Numbered from the stretch's first letter, positions 45,810 through 56,712 are shown. The stretch is 64,000 bases of DNA from Scandinavium manionii (GCF_024764775.1 NZ_JALIGC010000035.1:288716-352715); one strand, 5' to 3'. The notes: a model not told the origin generated them from the letters alone. Program-made: numbers and translations.

Positions 45810-46559
45810 ATGAACGCCCGACAACAATCTATTTTGCAAATGGTGATCGACAAAGGACGCATGAGCGTTGCCGATCTCGCCCTGATGACCGGGGTTTCAG
45901 AGGTGACTATCCGTCAGGATCTGAATCTGCTGGAAAAACAAAGTTATCTGCGCCGTACTCATGGCTTCGCCGTGCCGCTCGACAGCGAAGACGTCGAGAC
46001 GCGAATGATGAACAATTTCTCGCTCAAACGTGAACTTGCCGCCTGGGCTGCCCGCCTTGTCAGCCCAGGCGAAACGGTGTTTATCGAGAACGGTAGCAGC
46101 AACGCCCTGCTCGCCCGCGCGCTCTCTGAGCAGCCGGGGATTACCATCATCACCGTCAGCAGCTATATTGCGCATCTCCTGAAAGAAACACCGGGCGAAG
46201 TGATTTTACTCGGGGGCATTTATCAGAAGAAAAGCGAAAGTATGGTTGGACCTCTAACCCGCCAGTTCATTCAGCAGGTGCATTTCAGCAAAGCTTTTAT
46301 TGGGGTGGACGGTTGGCAACATGATACCGGCTTCACCGGTCGCGATATGATGCGTGCGGATGTGGTGAGCGCTGTGCTGGATAAAGAGTGTGAAACCATT
46401 GTACTGAGCGACAGCTCGAAGTTTGGCGCGGTTCACCCTTACCCGCTTGGCCCAATGCAGAAGTTTAATCGCGTCATCACCGATGATGGCCTTTCTGCCG
46501 AGCATAAGCATCTGCTCGAACACTCTGGTTTAACGGTAGATATCGTTAAACGTCCATGA
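45810..46559 (+). CDS. yciT: DeoR-family regulator YciT
   Basis: A 249-residue regulator, same length as E. coli YciT. N-terminal winged HTH (RMSVADLALMTGVSEVTIRQDLNLLEKQ) and a phospho-sugar sensor domain (ENGSSNALLARALSE, GVDGWQHDTGFTGRD). In E. coli YciT has been linked to osmotic-stress genes, including adjacent osmB. Ends in a terminator. Confidence 0.94.
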   Translation: MNARQQSILQMVIDKGRMSVADLALMTGVSEVTIRQDLNLLEKQSYLRRTHGFAVPLDSEDVETRMMNNFSLKRELAAWAARLVSPGETVFIENGSSNALLARALSEQPGITIITVSSYIAHLLKETPGEVILLGGIYQKKSESMVGPLTRQFIQQVHFSKAFIGVDGWQHDTGFTGRDMMRADVVSAVLDKECETIVLSDSSKFGAVHPYPLGPMQKFNRVITDDGLSAEHKHLLEHSGLTVDIVKRP

Positions 46560-46560
46560 A

Positions 46561-46590
46561 AAAAGCCCCCGTCCGCGGGGGTTGCTTCTT
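46561..46590 (+). terminator. Terminator after yciT
   Basis: AAAAGCCCCCG TCCG CGGGGGTT hairpin followed by GCTTCTTT. Confidence 0.8.
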
Positions 46591-46882
46591 TCCGCATAAT
46601 ATTCTGCTTAAATACTCCACGTCCCGATATTTCCATTCTGTTTCATTCTTCAACACCCTGTCATATCTAGGATTCTTCTGACGCACCAATTAAGATTTTT
46701 TACCTCCCTGTTCTCGCCCGACGACGTAAAATTAATGTTAGCGATATAACAGGAAGTGACTATCACTTGCGTGATTTTAGTAACACCTGCGCAACACAAT
46801 TCCATGAATGCCGAACGGTTTCCCTTCAGGACTAAACTGAATGTAGGCACTTTCGTGGAGATATTATTCAGGAGAGAACTTT
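46591..46882 (+). promoter_or_regulatory. Upstream region of osmB
   Basis: No gene seen in these 292 bases. E. coli osmB has an osmotic/RcsB-controlled and a sigma-S promoter here. TAGGATTCTTCTGA at 46668-46681 weakly resembles an RcsB box (TAAGAATATTCTTA-like). The ribosome-binding site AGGAGAG at 46870 decides the osmB start. Confidence 0.4.
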
Positions 46883-47101
46883 ATGACTTCAATGAGCAAA
46901 AAAATGACCGCGGCCGTGCTGGCTGCAACGCTGATCATGTCCCTGAGTGCATGTTCAAACTGGTCCAAACGTGACCGTAACACCGCTATCGGTGCGGGCG
47001 CGGGTGCCCTCGGTGGCGCCGTGCTGACCGACGGTAGCACGCTAGGTACTCTGGGCGGGGCAGCAGTCGGTGGTATTATTGGTCACCAGGTCGGTAAATA
47101 A
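46883..47101 (+). CDS. osmB: Osmotically inducible lipoprotein B
   Basis: A 72-residue lipoprotein with signal MTSMSKKMTAAVLAATLIMSLSAC, acylated Cys at 24 (LSAC), and a glycine-zipper mature part (GAGAGALGGAVLTDGS, GGAAVGGIIGHQVGK). Nearly identical to E. coli after residue 5. Ends in a strong palindromic terminator. Confidence 0.96.
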   Translation: MTSMSKKMTAAVLAATLIMSLSACSNWSKRDRNTAIGAGAGALGGAVLTDGSTLGTLGGAAVGGIIGHQVGK

Positions 47102-47168
47102 TTCCCTTTAGGGAAATAATAAAGAAAACGATATTCAGGTCTGACTTACACACACTACTTTCACCTGT

Positions 47169-47200
47169 AAAAAAGCCACGCAATTGCGTGGCCTTTTTAT
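47169..47200. terminator. Bidirectional terminator between osmB and yciH
   Basis: Perfect palindrome GCCACGCAATTGCGTGGC (47175-47192) flanked by AAAA and TTTTT runs; serves convergent osmB and yciH. Confidence 0.9.
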
Positions 47201-47231
47201 ATCTGACGACAATAATGGAAAACAGGTGACG

Positions 47232-47558
47232 TTAACCGCCAGCCAGTTTGACCTTCATGCCTTTGGCTTCAAGCAGGGATTTAATCAGGTCACGTTTGTC
47301 GCCCTGAATTTCAATCACGCCGTCTTTCAGCGCCCCACCGCAGCCACATTTCTTTTTCAGTTCGGCGGCAATTTTCGTAAGTTCGGCATCATCGGCATCA
47401 ATGCCGGTAATCAAACACACGCCTTTGCCTTTACGTCCGCTGGTCTGACGCTGAATGCGCACAATGCCGTCGCCTTTTGGACGCTCGACAGCCGCTTTCG
47501 GTTCGTCAATTCGACCGCTGTCGGTGGAATACACCAGACGGCTGTTGGAATCGTTCAT
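47232..47558 (-). CDS. yciH: SUI1/eIF1-like translation factor YciH
   Basis: A 108-residue protein with the SUI1 fold (KGVCLITGIDADDAELTKIA, KKKCGCGGALKDG, IEIQGDKRD). E. coli YciH can act in start-site discrimination in vitro and affects stress translation. Its ATG overlaps the pyrF stop by one base (TAATG), a coupled pair conserved in enterobacteria. Confidence 0.95.
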   Translation of the reverse strand: MNDSNSRLVYSTDSGRIDEPKAAVERPKGDGIVRIQRQTSGRKGKGVCLITGIDADDAELTKIAAELKKKCGCGGALKDGVIEIQGDKRDLIKSLLEAKGMKVKLAGG

Positions 47559-48283
47559 TAGGCCTCCTTTGTAAGCGATGCGTTAATCTGACGCAGCGTT
47601 TGCGCCGGGTCAACTGACTGAGTCACCGGGCGTCCAATCACCATGTAGTCAACGCCCGCCATCTGCGCCTGTTCTGGGGTCATGATTCGACGCTGATCGC
47701 CCGCATCGCTGCCCGCAGGACGAATGCCCGGAGTAATCAGTTTAAATGCCTGGCCCAGTTCCTGCTTGAAGCGTACGGCTTCCTGAGCTGAGCATACGAC
47801 CCCATCCAGACCGCAACGCTGGGTGAGCGCCGCCAGCTTCGCCGCATGATCCGCCGGAGAAAGCGAAATGCCCAAATCCTGTAAATCGCTGGCTTCCATG
47901 CTGGTCAGAACGGTGACGGCAATCAGTAGCGGCGCATCTTTGCCAAACGATAACAGCGCCTCACGCGCGGCGGTCATCATACGTGCACCACCGGTGGCAT
48001 GGACATTCACCATCCAGACACCTAAATCAGCGGCAGCGGCAACCGCATGCGCAGTGGTGTTGGGAATGTCGTGGAATTTCAGATCGAGGAAGATATCAAA
48101 CCCGCGCTGTTGCAGGTCTCGCACCAGCTGTGGCCCAAACAGCGTGAACATCTCTTTGCCTACTTTCAGACGGCAGTCGCGCGGGTCGATACGATCGACG
48201 AAAGCCAGCGCTTTGTCGCGATTATCATAATCAAGGGCAACAACTACGGGAGAGGAAGTAACAATACGGGATTCAGACGTCAT
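47558..48283 (-). CDS. pyrF: Orotidine 5'-phosphate decarboxylase
   Basis: Final enzyme of UMP synthesis, 241 residues. Catalytic DLKFHDIPNT with the K/D network, and phosphate-binding TPGIRP and VIGRPVTQS loops. I chose the ATG at 48283 (MTSESRIVTSSPVVV), preceded by AGAAGG; an ATG 19 codons upstream has no homology. Confidence 0.97.
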   Translation of the reverse strand: MTSESRIVTSSPVVVALDYDNRDKALAFVDRIDPRDCRLKVGKEMFTLFGPQLVRDLQQRGFDIFLDLKFHDIPNTTAHAVAAAADLGVWMVNVHATGGARMMTAAREALLSFGKDAPLLIAVTVLTSMEASDLQDLGISLSPADHAAKLAALTQRCGLDGVVCSAQEAVRFKQELGQAFKLITPGIRPAGSDAGDQRRIMTPEQAQMAGVDYMVIGRPVTQSVDPAQTLRQINASLTKEA

Positions 48284-48476
48284 GACCAGACCTTCTTGTT
48301 GTGGGCCGCAACCGGCGTAAAAACGGTAAACGGCGTGCATTCTACCTGCGACAGCATGAAATTGACAGGCTGCATTTTCCGGTTTTCACCTGCCCAGCGA
48401 TGGCGGGCTCGATGCCACAATAGGCATGTTGAAAACGAACAAGTATGTTGTAACTAATGCATCGGTTTTTTAAAAA

Positions 48477-49646
48477 TTACTGACCGTCGAGGCCGCGGAT
48501 AGGTTTGACCGAGGACCAGGCTCGGCAGGAAGGACAGTGCCAGTAAAGCGTGTAGGCGGTGAAGCCGCATTTCTGGCAGCGATAGCGCGGTTTGCTGCGC
48601 ACCTGTTCGCCAACCATGTCCCGCAGCACCATCAAGCTGTCTTTCGCGCGCCCTTCTTCCGCTTCATTGAGGTGGTAATCCATTAACTTATGGAACACTC
48701 GCATGGTCGGGTGGCGCTGAAGCTGGCGGGTGACGTAGGTTTGTGCGGTATCAGCACCTTCGCGCTGTTCCATGATTTGCGCCAGCATCAGCTCGGCGGT
48801 GGCACCGGTATTCTCTTCCACTGCGCGACGCAGGAAGTGTTCCCATTCTTCATCTTTACCGAGTTGCTGGTAGCAGGTTTGCAGCATTTCCAGGGTTTCG
48901 CTGACCAGTTCACGGTCCTGATCGATAACGCGCTGCAGTGATTCCACCGCTTTGGCGTAATCACCATTGGTCATAAACACCCGTCCCATCATGATAGACA
49001 CGCGCGCGCTGTTACGATCGGCGGCGGCGCCCTTTTTCAGCAATGTCATGGCTTTATCCATGTCGCTGTTGCCCATTTGCTGCAGGGCCAGTTCGCACCA
49101 GAAATGGGCTATTTCAGGGCGGTGTTTTTCTTTTCCGAGTTTGACCAGACGCTCCGCGACGTCGATGGCTTTTTGCCAGTCGCTGGTTGCCTGGTAAATT
49201 TGCAGCAGCTGCTGAAGCGCGCTAATACGGAATTCAGTTTCATCCACCAGCTGGCTGAACATGTCTTCTGCGCGGTCATACAGACCCGCAGCCATGTAGT
49301 CACGGCCCAGTTGCTGCACTGCCAGCAGGCGCTGGTCATAGGTCAGCGAGGCGCTTTCCATTAAGGTCTGGTGAATGCGAATAGCGCGGTCGACTTCACC
49401 ACGCGAGCGGAACAGGTTGCCGAGCGTCAGGTGCGCCTCAACGGTGCCGGTATCCTCTTTAAGCATGTCGAGGAACAGGTCCACCGCTTTGTCCTGCTGA
49501 TTGCTGAGCAGGAAGTTTACGCCCGCGACGTAGTCACGGGAGAGGCGGCTAGCATCGTCCTGTTTGGACTGTTGTGCACTTCTGCGGCCCATGTACCAGC
49601 CATACGCGGCGGCGACGGGCAAAAGCAGAAACAACAACTCCAACAT
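48477..49646 (-). CDS. lapB: Lipopolysaccharide assembly protein B
   Basis: Also yciM. A 389-residue inner-membrane-anchored protein regulating LpxC turnover by FtsH. One N-terminal anchor (LLFLLLPVAAAYGWYMG), then tetratricopeptide repeats, then a C-terminal rubredoxin-type metal site (CQKCGF and CPSCRAW near residues 358-376). Six bases after lapA, so the two are one operon. Confidence 0.97.
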   Translation of the reverse strand: MLELLFLLLPVAAAYGWYMGRRSAQQSKQDDASRLSRDYVAGVNFLLSNQQDKAVDLFLDMLKEDTGTVEAHLTLGNLFRSRGEVDRAIRIHQTLMESASLTYDQRLLAVQQLGRDYMAAGLYDRAEDMFSQLVDETEFRISALQQLLQIYQATSDWQKAIDVAERLVKLGKEKHRPEIAHFWCELALQQMGNSDMDKAMTLLKKGAAADRNSARVSIMMGRVFMTNGDYAKAVESLQRVIDQDRELVSETLEMLQTCYQQLGKDEEWEHFLRRAVEENTGATAELMLAQIMEQREGADTAQTYVTRQLQRHPTMRVFHKLMDYHLNEAEEGRAKDSLMVLRDMVGEQVRSKPRYRCQKCGFTAYTLYWHCPSCRAWSSVKPIRGLDGQ

Positions 49647-49652
49647 AGAAAG

Positions 49653-49961
49653 TTATTCCTTCACAGCCGGAACGACCGGCGCAGACGAAGCGGGAGTGAC
49701 CGGGTTAATTTGTTGCTCAAGGCGTTTAATTTTGCGCTCAGCGCGCAGCAGTGAGACGCGAGTACGCAGCCAGAACATGCCGCAAATCAGCCAGCCGATG
49801 GCAAATCCAGCGGCAAAAAGCACCGCTAACAGAGTGGAGATCCGAAACTCCCCTTGCGCCAGCAGATAGTTAAAAGTGACCTGCTGATCGTTTTGCGCGC
49901 CAAGGGTGACGGAGACAACGAAAATCGCCAACACCAATAAGAAAATGAGTAAATATTTCAC
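49653..49961 (-). CDS. lapA: Lipopolysaccharide assembly protein A
   Basis: Also yciS. 102 residues with two membrane helices (LLIFLLVLAIFVVSVTLGA and LAVLFAAGFAIGWLICGMFW) and a C-terminal coiled coil (LLRAERKIKRLEQQ). Partner of LapB. The upstream 151 bases hold the promoter, which is heat-shock controlled in E. coli. Confidence 0.95.
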   Translation of the reverse strand: MKYLLIFLLVLAIFVVSVTLGAQNDQQVTFNYLLAQGEFRISTLLAVLFAAGFAIGWLICGMFWLRTRVSLLRAERKIKRLEQQINPVTPASSAPVVPAVKE

Positions 49962-50112
49962 ATTACTTCCCGTTATGTGGTTTATGTGAATAAATCATGT
50001 TCGATCTTTCGCTTCCAGCCTTATAAAGTACCATCTTCGCCGCAACGGCGAAACTGCCAAGCGTGCTGCCAGCTACGGATTTGTGGGTGGAAACGACCGA
50101 AATCAACCTGCG

Positions 50113-50877
50113 TCACTCTTCAGACTCGCGGTTTCGGATTTCCCTTGCTTCTTCCCCTGGCGGCGTCAACGGGCCACAGAGTTTTTGCGCAAACCAGGTG
50201 GCAAGCGTCACCAGCAGCCAGGACATCAGGGTGGCGACCACTAAATCGCGCGGCCAGTGCATCCCCAGCAGCAAACGGCTGCCCATTACCGCTGTTGCCC
50301 ACACCAGCAGAACCGCGATGGTTATTGTGCGACGACGCGGCCACAGCAGCCCCACGCCCAGCAGCGCCCAACTGGCAGCAAACATCGTGTGACCTGACGG
50401 GAAGGCAAACCCGGTCTCTTTCTGCCAGTGATGTCGTAAAAAGGCTGGTAAATCATTCTTGTCGGCCAGCTGTTGTTTCACTAAGTGTGCCCGGTCCTTA
50501 CGCTTTAAAGTGTAGAACTCCTCCACCGGCACCTGCTGCGTTTTTTCCAGCCAGATAACAAACGGTCTTGGCTCCTGGACGCGGTCCTTCACCCAGGATT
50601 TAGCCCCCTGCCCGATAAGAATTGCCGCAGCCAGGATCGCAAAGAGCGTTAATGCGGCGCGCAGGCGAAAACGCAGGCACCACAAAAACCAGGCGCAAAG
50701 AATGACATGAGTGATGATGCCCCACGGCTGCGTCACGGTTTCCGTTACCCAGTAGAGCATCTTCAACCACCAGGCATTGTGTCCGGGTTGCCACGTCCAG
50801 CCGGAAATCCATACCGCAACCGGCATCACGAGTAGCACGGCAGCTCCTGCCGCGGTTCGTCTGGCGATAGAAAGCAT
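50113..50877 (-). CDS. pgpB: Phosphatidylglycerophosphatase B
   Basis: Membrane PAP2-family phosphatase of 254 residues acting on phosphatidylglycerophosphate and undecaprenyl pyrophosphate. PAP2 motifs are KDRVQEPRP, PSGHTMFAA and SRLLLGMHWPRD. I chose the ATG at 50877 (MLSIARRTAAG), which gives exactly the E. coli length and has AAGGAG five bases upstream; the open frame extends upstream without homology. Divergent from ribA. Confidence 0.96.
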   Translation of the reverse strand: MLSIARRTAAGAAVLLVMPVAVWISGWTWQPGHNAWWLKMLYWVTETVTQPWGIITHVILCAWFLWCLRFRLRAALTLFAILAAAILIGQGAKSWVKDRVQEPRPFVIWLEKTQQVPVEEFYTLKRKDRAHLVKQQLADKNDLPAFLRHHWQKETGFAFPSGHTMFAASWALLGVGLLWPRRRTITIAVLLVWATAVMGSRLLLGMHWPRDLVVATLMSWLLVTLATWFAQKLCGPLTPPGEEAREIRNRESEE

Positions 50878-51056
50878 CATGTCTCCTTTTTCCTTAAACA
50901 TCACAATCATAACTGAAAAAAGCCATAACGGTGAAAGAGGCTGAATTGTGCGCTTAAGCAGCAGACAACCGTCAGCCATTAGGTGAAGCTCCGGCATTGT
51001 GGCAAAATAGGCGCAAACAGAAGGCACATGCATGCCGATATAATCTGGAGAATCAC

Positions 51057-51647
51057 ATGCAGCTTAAACGTGTGGCAGAAGCCAAACTGCCAACCCCTTG
51101 GGGCGATTTCCTGATGGTGGGCTTTGAAGAACTGGCAACCGGGCAAGATCACGTCGCCCTGGTGTTCGGCGATATTTCTGGGAAAACACCGGTGCTGTCG
51201 CGCGTACATTCCGAATGTCTGACCGGCGACGCCCTGTTCAGCCTGCGCTGCGACTGCGGTTTCCAGCTGGAAGCGGCGTTGGCGCACATCGCTGAAGAAG
51301 GTCGCGGTATTCTGCTTTATCATCGTCAGGAAGGTCGTAACATTGGGTTGCTGAATAAGATTCGCGCCTATGCGTTACAGGATCAGGGCTATGACACCGT
51401 GGAAGCGAATCACCAGTTGGGCTTTGCCGCCGACGAACGTGATTTCACTCTGTGCGCGGATATGTTCAAGCTGCTGGGGGTGGATGAAGTGCGTCTGCTG
51501 ACCAACAACCCGAAAAAGGTCGAAATCCTGACCGAAGCCGGGATCAACATCGTTGAACGCGTGCCGTTGATTGTCGGCCGCAACCCGAAGAACGAGCATT
51601 ATCTCGATACCAAAGCCGCCAAGATGGGCCATCTGCTTGGCAATTAA
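51057..51647 (+). CDS. ribA: GTP cyclohydrolase II
   Basis: First enzyme of riboflavin synthesis, 196 residues as in E. coli. Zinc ligands Cys54, Cys65 and Cys67 (HSECLTG, RCDCGF), catalytic Tyr in LLYHRQEGRNIG. The ATG at 51057 (MQLKRVAEAKLPT) matches E. coli. A hairpin follows. Confidence 0.97.
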   Translation: MQLKRVAEAKLPTPWGDFLMVGFEELATGQDHVALVFGDISGKTPVLSRVHSECLTGDALFSLRCDCGFQLEAALAHIAEEGRGILLYHRQEGRNIGLLNKIRAYALQDQGYDTVEANHQLGFAADERDFTLCADMFKLLGVDEVRLLTNNPKKVEILTEAGINIVERVPLIVGRNPKNEHYLDTKAAKMGHLLGN

Positions 51648-51654
51648 TTCTGTT

Positions 51655-51674
51655 GCGGTGCCTGCGGGCACCGC
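51655..51674. terminator. Hairpin after ribA
   Basis: Perfect 8-bp stem GCGGTGCC / GGCACCGC with tetraloop TGCG, seven bases after the ribA stop. No T run, so probably an mRNA 3'-end structure or weak terminator. Confidence 0.55.
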
Positions 51675-51731
51675 CTATCCAGCATGAACCTGTTGATTGT
51701 GCCTGCGCCTGAACTGGTGTAAGGTCGAAAC

Positions 51732-51779
51732 ATGAATAGCACGCGTATCTCCCTCACTTCTCGTTGGTGGCAGCCTTAA
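51732..51779 (+). CDS. Trp-rich leader peptide upstream of trpS2
   Basis: A 15-residue open frame MNSTRISLTSRWWQP ending in TAA, with AAGG seven bases before its ATG. Two adjacent Trp codons (TGG TGG, 51765-51770) lie four codons before the stop. Size, tandem Trp codons and the RNA structure that follows mirror trpL of the trp operon. It is read as a sensor of charged tRNA-Trp in front of a tryptophanyl-tRNA synthetase gene. Confidence 0.75.
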   Translation: MNSTRISLTSRWWQP

Positions 51780-51826
51780 TTTAGGCCGCCTGATACCCCT
51801 TTATCTTTTTTTTAGTTCAGGCCGCC
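51766..51826 (+). promoter_or_regulatory. Tryptophan attenuator of trpS2
   Basis: GGTGG-CAG-CCT (51766-51776, containing the Trp codons) can pair with AGGCCGCC at 51783-51790 around a loop holding the leader stop codon, or with the identical AGGCCGCC at 51819-51826. Between the copies is a tract ending in eight T (51806-51813). An alternative, CTGATACC (51790-51797) with GGTGGCAG (51766-51773), ends nearer the T run. Ribosome position at the Trp codons would choose among them. Exact terminator pairing needs folding. Confidence 0.6.
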
Positions 51827-51883
51827 GGAAGGCGTCCACTCTGTCAACAGAACCGTCTCCGGTGGTCAAAACAGGAGCTTCTG

Positions 51884-52903
51884 ATGACACATCCAACCGC
51901 GACATCTCATTGTATTTTAACTGGCGACCGCCCAACTGGCCCATTACATCTCGGCCACTACGTGGGTTCACTGCGCCAGCGCGTTGCGCTACAGCAATTG
52001 CATCCGCAATTTGTTCTGATTGCCGATTTGCAGGGTTTGACCGATAACGGCTCCCGACCCGAAAAAATCGCCAGTAATATCCTTGAGGTGATGGCCGATT
52101 ACCTGGCGGTGGGCATCGATCCGCTTCGGACCACCATTTGCCTGCAATCCGCCCTTCCCGCGCTGGCAGAACTGACCATGCTGTATATGAACATCGTCAC
52201 CGTTTCGCGCGTGGAGCGTAATCCAACGGTCAAACATGAAATTCAGCAGAAAGGCTTTGCCCGCTCGCTGCCCACGGGATTTTTGGTCTATCCCATCAGC
52301 CAGGCTGCCGATATCACCGCCTTCGGCGCTGACCTTGTGCCTGTCGGTGACGATCAGTTACCGATGATTGAGCAGACCAATGAAATTGTGCACAAGATGA
52401 ACAGTCTGATGAACGCCCCGGTTCTGCGTCACTGTCAGGCCTTACTGAGCGCCAACGGACGCCTGCCGGGCATTGACGGTTCAGCCAAAATGTCGAAATC
52501 GCTCGGCAATACGCTGACACTTTCCGCCAACGAACAGGAGATCCAGCGTGCCGTTAGCGCGATGTACACCGATCCCTCGCATTTGCGCATTAGCGATCCG
52601 GGTAAAATTGAAGGCAACATCGTGTTCACTTACCTCGATGCGTTCCATCCTGATAGCGAAAAAGTGGCTGACATGAAAGCGCACTATCAACAAGGGGGAC
52701 TCGGCGACAGACAGTGCAAAAATGAGCTGGAAGACTGCCTGCAGACACTGCTGGCCCCTATTCGCGAACGCCGTCAGCAGCTGATTACCGACAAAGAAAC
52801 ACTGCTGGGAATATTGAAGCAAGGCAGTGAGAAAGCCCATGAGCATACGCAAAAAACGCTGCTTGCCGTTAAACGCGGGCTGGGCTTACCGGTGATGTTC
52901 TGA
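51884..52903 (+). CDS. trpS2: Second tryptophanyl-tRNA synthetase
   Basis: A class I aminoacyl-tRNA synthetase of 339 residues charging tRNA-Trp. HIGH motif as TGPLHLGHYVG (residues 18-28), KMSKS as AKMSKSLGN, and the TrpRS pattern DLVPVGDDQLPMIE. It is clearly distinct in sequence from E. coli TrpS, so it is a divergent second copy; the housekeeping trpS lies elsewhere in enterobacteria (near dam). AGGAG precedes the ATG by six bases. A Trp leader peptide and attenuator lie upstream. A TrpRS variant of this kind may resist inhibitors such as indolmycin or serve at Trp limitation; that is inference. Confidence 0.88.
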   Translation: MTHPTATSHCILTGDRPTGPLHLGHYVGSLRQRVALQQLHPQFVLIADLQGLTDNGSRPEKIASNILEVMADYLAVGIDPLRTTICLQSALPALAELTMLYMNIVTVSRVERNPTVKHEIQQKGFARSLPTGFLVYPISQAADITAFGADLVPVGDDQLPMIEQTNEIVHKMNSLMNAPVLRHCQALLSANGRLPGIDGSAKMSKSLGNTLTLSANEQEIQRAVSAMYTDPSHLRISDPGKIEGNIVFTYLDAFHPDSEKVADMKAHYQQGGLGDRQCKNELEDCLQTLLAPIRERRQQLITDKETLLGILKQGSEKAHEHTQKTLLAVKRGLGLPVMF

Positions 52904-52911
52904 GCTATCAC

Positions 52912-52980
52912 GTCCGGTGACGCTGCGCTTGCCACGCCTACAGCTGGGTCCGTAGGCCTGGCAAACTTGCGCCGCCGGGC
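52912..52980. repeat. REP pair (BIME-like) between trpS2 and acnA
   Basis: Two inverted REP-like units, 52912-52941 ending GCCACGCCTAC and 52952-52980 beginning GTAGGCCTGGCAAAC, share GCCNGGCCTAC-type cores in opposite orientation. It separates convergent trpS2 and acnA. Confidence 0.7.
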
Positions 52981-52990
52981 TATTTTTGGG

Positions 52991-55666
<2,676 letters not shown>

Positions 55667-55695
55667 AGCTCCTCCTTAATGACAGGGATTGCGAA

Positions 55696-55715
55696 ACCCT
55701 GATGCTCCTCAGGGT
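55696..55715 (-). promoter_or_regulatory. Hairpin in acnA mRNA leader
   Basis: Perfect 7-bp stem ACCCTGA / TCAGGGT around six bases, 30 bases upstream of the acnA ATG. It could stabilise the mRNA or bind apo-aconitase; the latter is inference from known E. coli aconitase autoregulation at the mRNA level. Confidence 0.5.
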
Positions 55716-55806
55716 CTGTCTATAAAGATAACACAACCACAACGTAACGCTTTGATAACAACCCGAATTGATAAATGGCAGGGAAACGTGACAGGCAAAA
55801 AAGAGT

Positions 55807-55830
55807 AAACCCGGCGTAAGCACCGGGTTT
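55807..55830. terminator. Terminator after the ymiC-like gene
   Basis: Stem AAACCCGG / CCGGGTTT with an 8-base loop, 10 bases after the stop of the small gene at 55840, with further A/T on both sides. Confidence 0.75.
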
Positions 55831-55839
55831 ATCAGAGGA

Positions 55840-55938
55840 TTATTTGATGAGCATCCAGACCAGCTGGCACCAGAAAAGGACTGAGAATGTAAACGCTCCA
55901 ATCCATGACCAGTATTTCAGGTTACGGTTAGTATTCAT
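55840..55938 (-). CDS. ymiC: YmiC-like small membrane protein, 32 residues
   Basis: ATG complementary to 55936-55938, stop TAA at 55840-55842. The peptide begins MNTNRNLKYWSWIGAFTFSV and continues as one hydrophobic helix ending in a basic residue. E. coli has a similar tiny Y-W-S-W-x-G-A-F protein, YmiC, in the acnA-cysB interval; I recall the family but not its exact sequence. A GGTG lies nine bases upstream. Followed by a terminator. Confidence 0.65.
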   Translation of the reverse strand: MNTNRNLKYWSWIGAFTFSVLFWCQLVWMLIK

Positions 55939-56065
55939 TATATTAACACCCATAGTTATTCATTCTGACCGCCTATTCAGGCAGTGGTCTTATTGCTGTG
56001 GTGTATTTATTAACGAGTACAAAAACGAACGTACTGCAAACTCACCGAAATATTAAATTGAATGA

Positions 56066-56233
56066 TTAGCTTTTTTTATCGTCGGCATCAGCGAAGGAAT
56101 CAATAAAACCCTTCTGCTGAGCCGTCAGTTTCCAGGAAGCAGGAACGGTTACCGGCCCCTTTTTGCGGTCTTGCGGTTTGTCATTTGATTGACATGTGGC
56201 CTTCTCGGGCAGACTCTGACCAGAAACAACCAT
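56066..56233 (-). CDS. yciX: YciX family small protein
   Basis: 55 residues, the E. coli length, starting MVVSGQSLPEKATCQSNDKP and ending with a charged tail (DADDKKS). The ATG at 56233 begins two bases after the ymiA stop with GGGG upstream, so the pair is translationally coupled. Function unknown; no membrane segment. Confidence 0.75.
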   Translation of the reverse strand: MVVSGQSLPEKATCQSNDKPQDRKKGPVTVPASWKLTAQQKGFIDSFADADDKKS

Positions 56234-56235
56234 TT

Positions 56236-56376
56236 TTAACCCCAATATTTCCAGATGAGTAGCGCAACAACCACCCAAAACAGCGCGGAGCCCAGGAATA
56301 CCGCCCGCCAGGCTTTTCGCTTCAGCTCAGCATCCCTCTGCGGTTCTTCACGTCCTGCTGGCATTGCTGACCTCAT
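56236..56376 (-). CDS. ymiA: Small membrane protein YmiA
   Basis: 46 residues, the E. coli length. The cytoplasmic start MRSAMPAGREEPQRDAELKR is followed by one membrane helix (AVFLGSALFWVVVALLIW) and KYWG. Very similar to E. coli YmiA. Starts at ATG 56376; a second in-frame Met is four codons inside. Cotranscribed with yciX. Confidence 0.85.
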   Translation of the reverse strand: MRSAMPAGREEPQRDAELKRKAWRAVFLGSALFWVVVALLIWKYWG

Positions 56377-56712
56377 ACAATCGGCGTCACTTATCATTAT
56401 CGCACCAAACAATCGGTACCAGTAATCATCATTGAGATAAATCCTAATAAAAAAAGCGCTAAAAATCCAGCGATTTTACGAATGGTTACCCATTGGATCT
56501 TCAATCTTTGACGGCAAATAAATAATTGACGATAAAAATTTGCGTAGCGGCAAAATAGTTTCTACTTTTGTCGAGTTTTAACAGCAGATTAATGGGACGA
56601 GAGGGCCTGGGAATGGAAACCAGAAAAAGGATAAATGCAAATGAGGGAGATTTTAATTTACGTTAAGTGATCTAATTCACGATATCCCCGTTGCCAGGGA
56701 TATCATTAATAC
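56377..56712. other. Intergenic region between ymiA and cysB
   Basis: No gene seen. It is A/T-rich and must hold the ymiA-yciX promoter. A perfect 8-bp inverted repeat GATATCCC / GGGATATC (56681-56704) lies downstream of cysB, without a T run. Confidence 0.6.

Noticed and set aside
51655..51674. The post-ribA hairpin as part of the trpS2 attenuator
   Set aside because: It lies 58 bases before the leader ATG, has a self-contained stem and no complementarity to the leader repeats that I can see.
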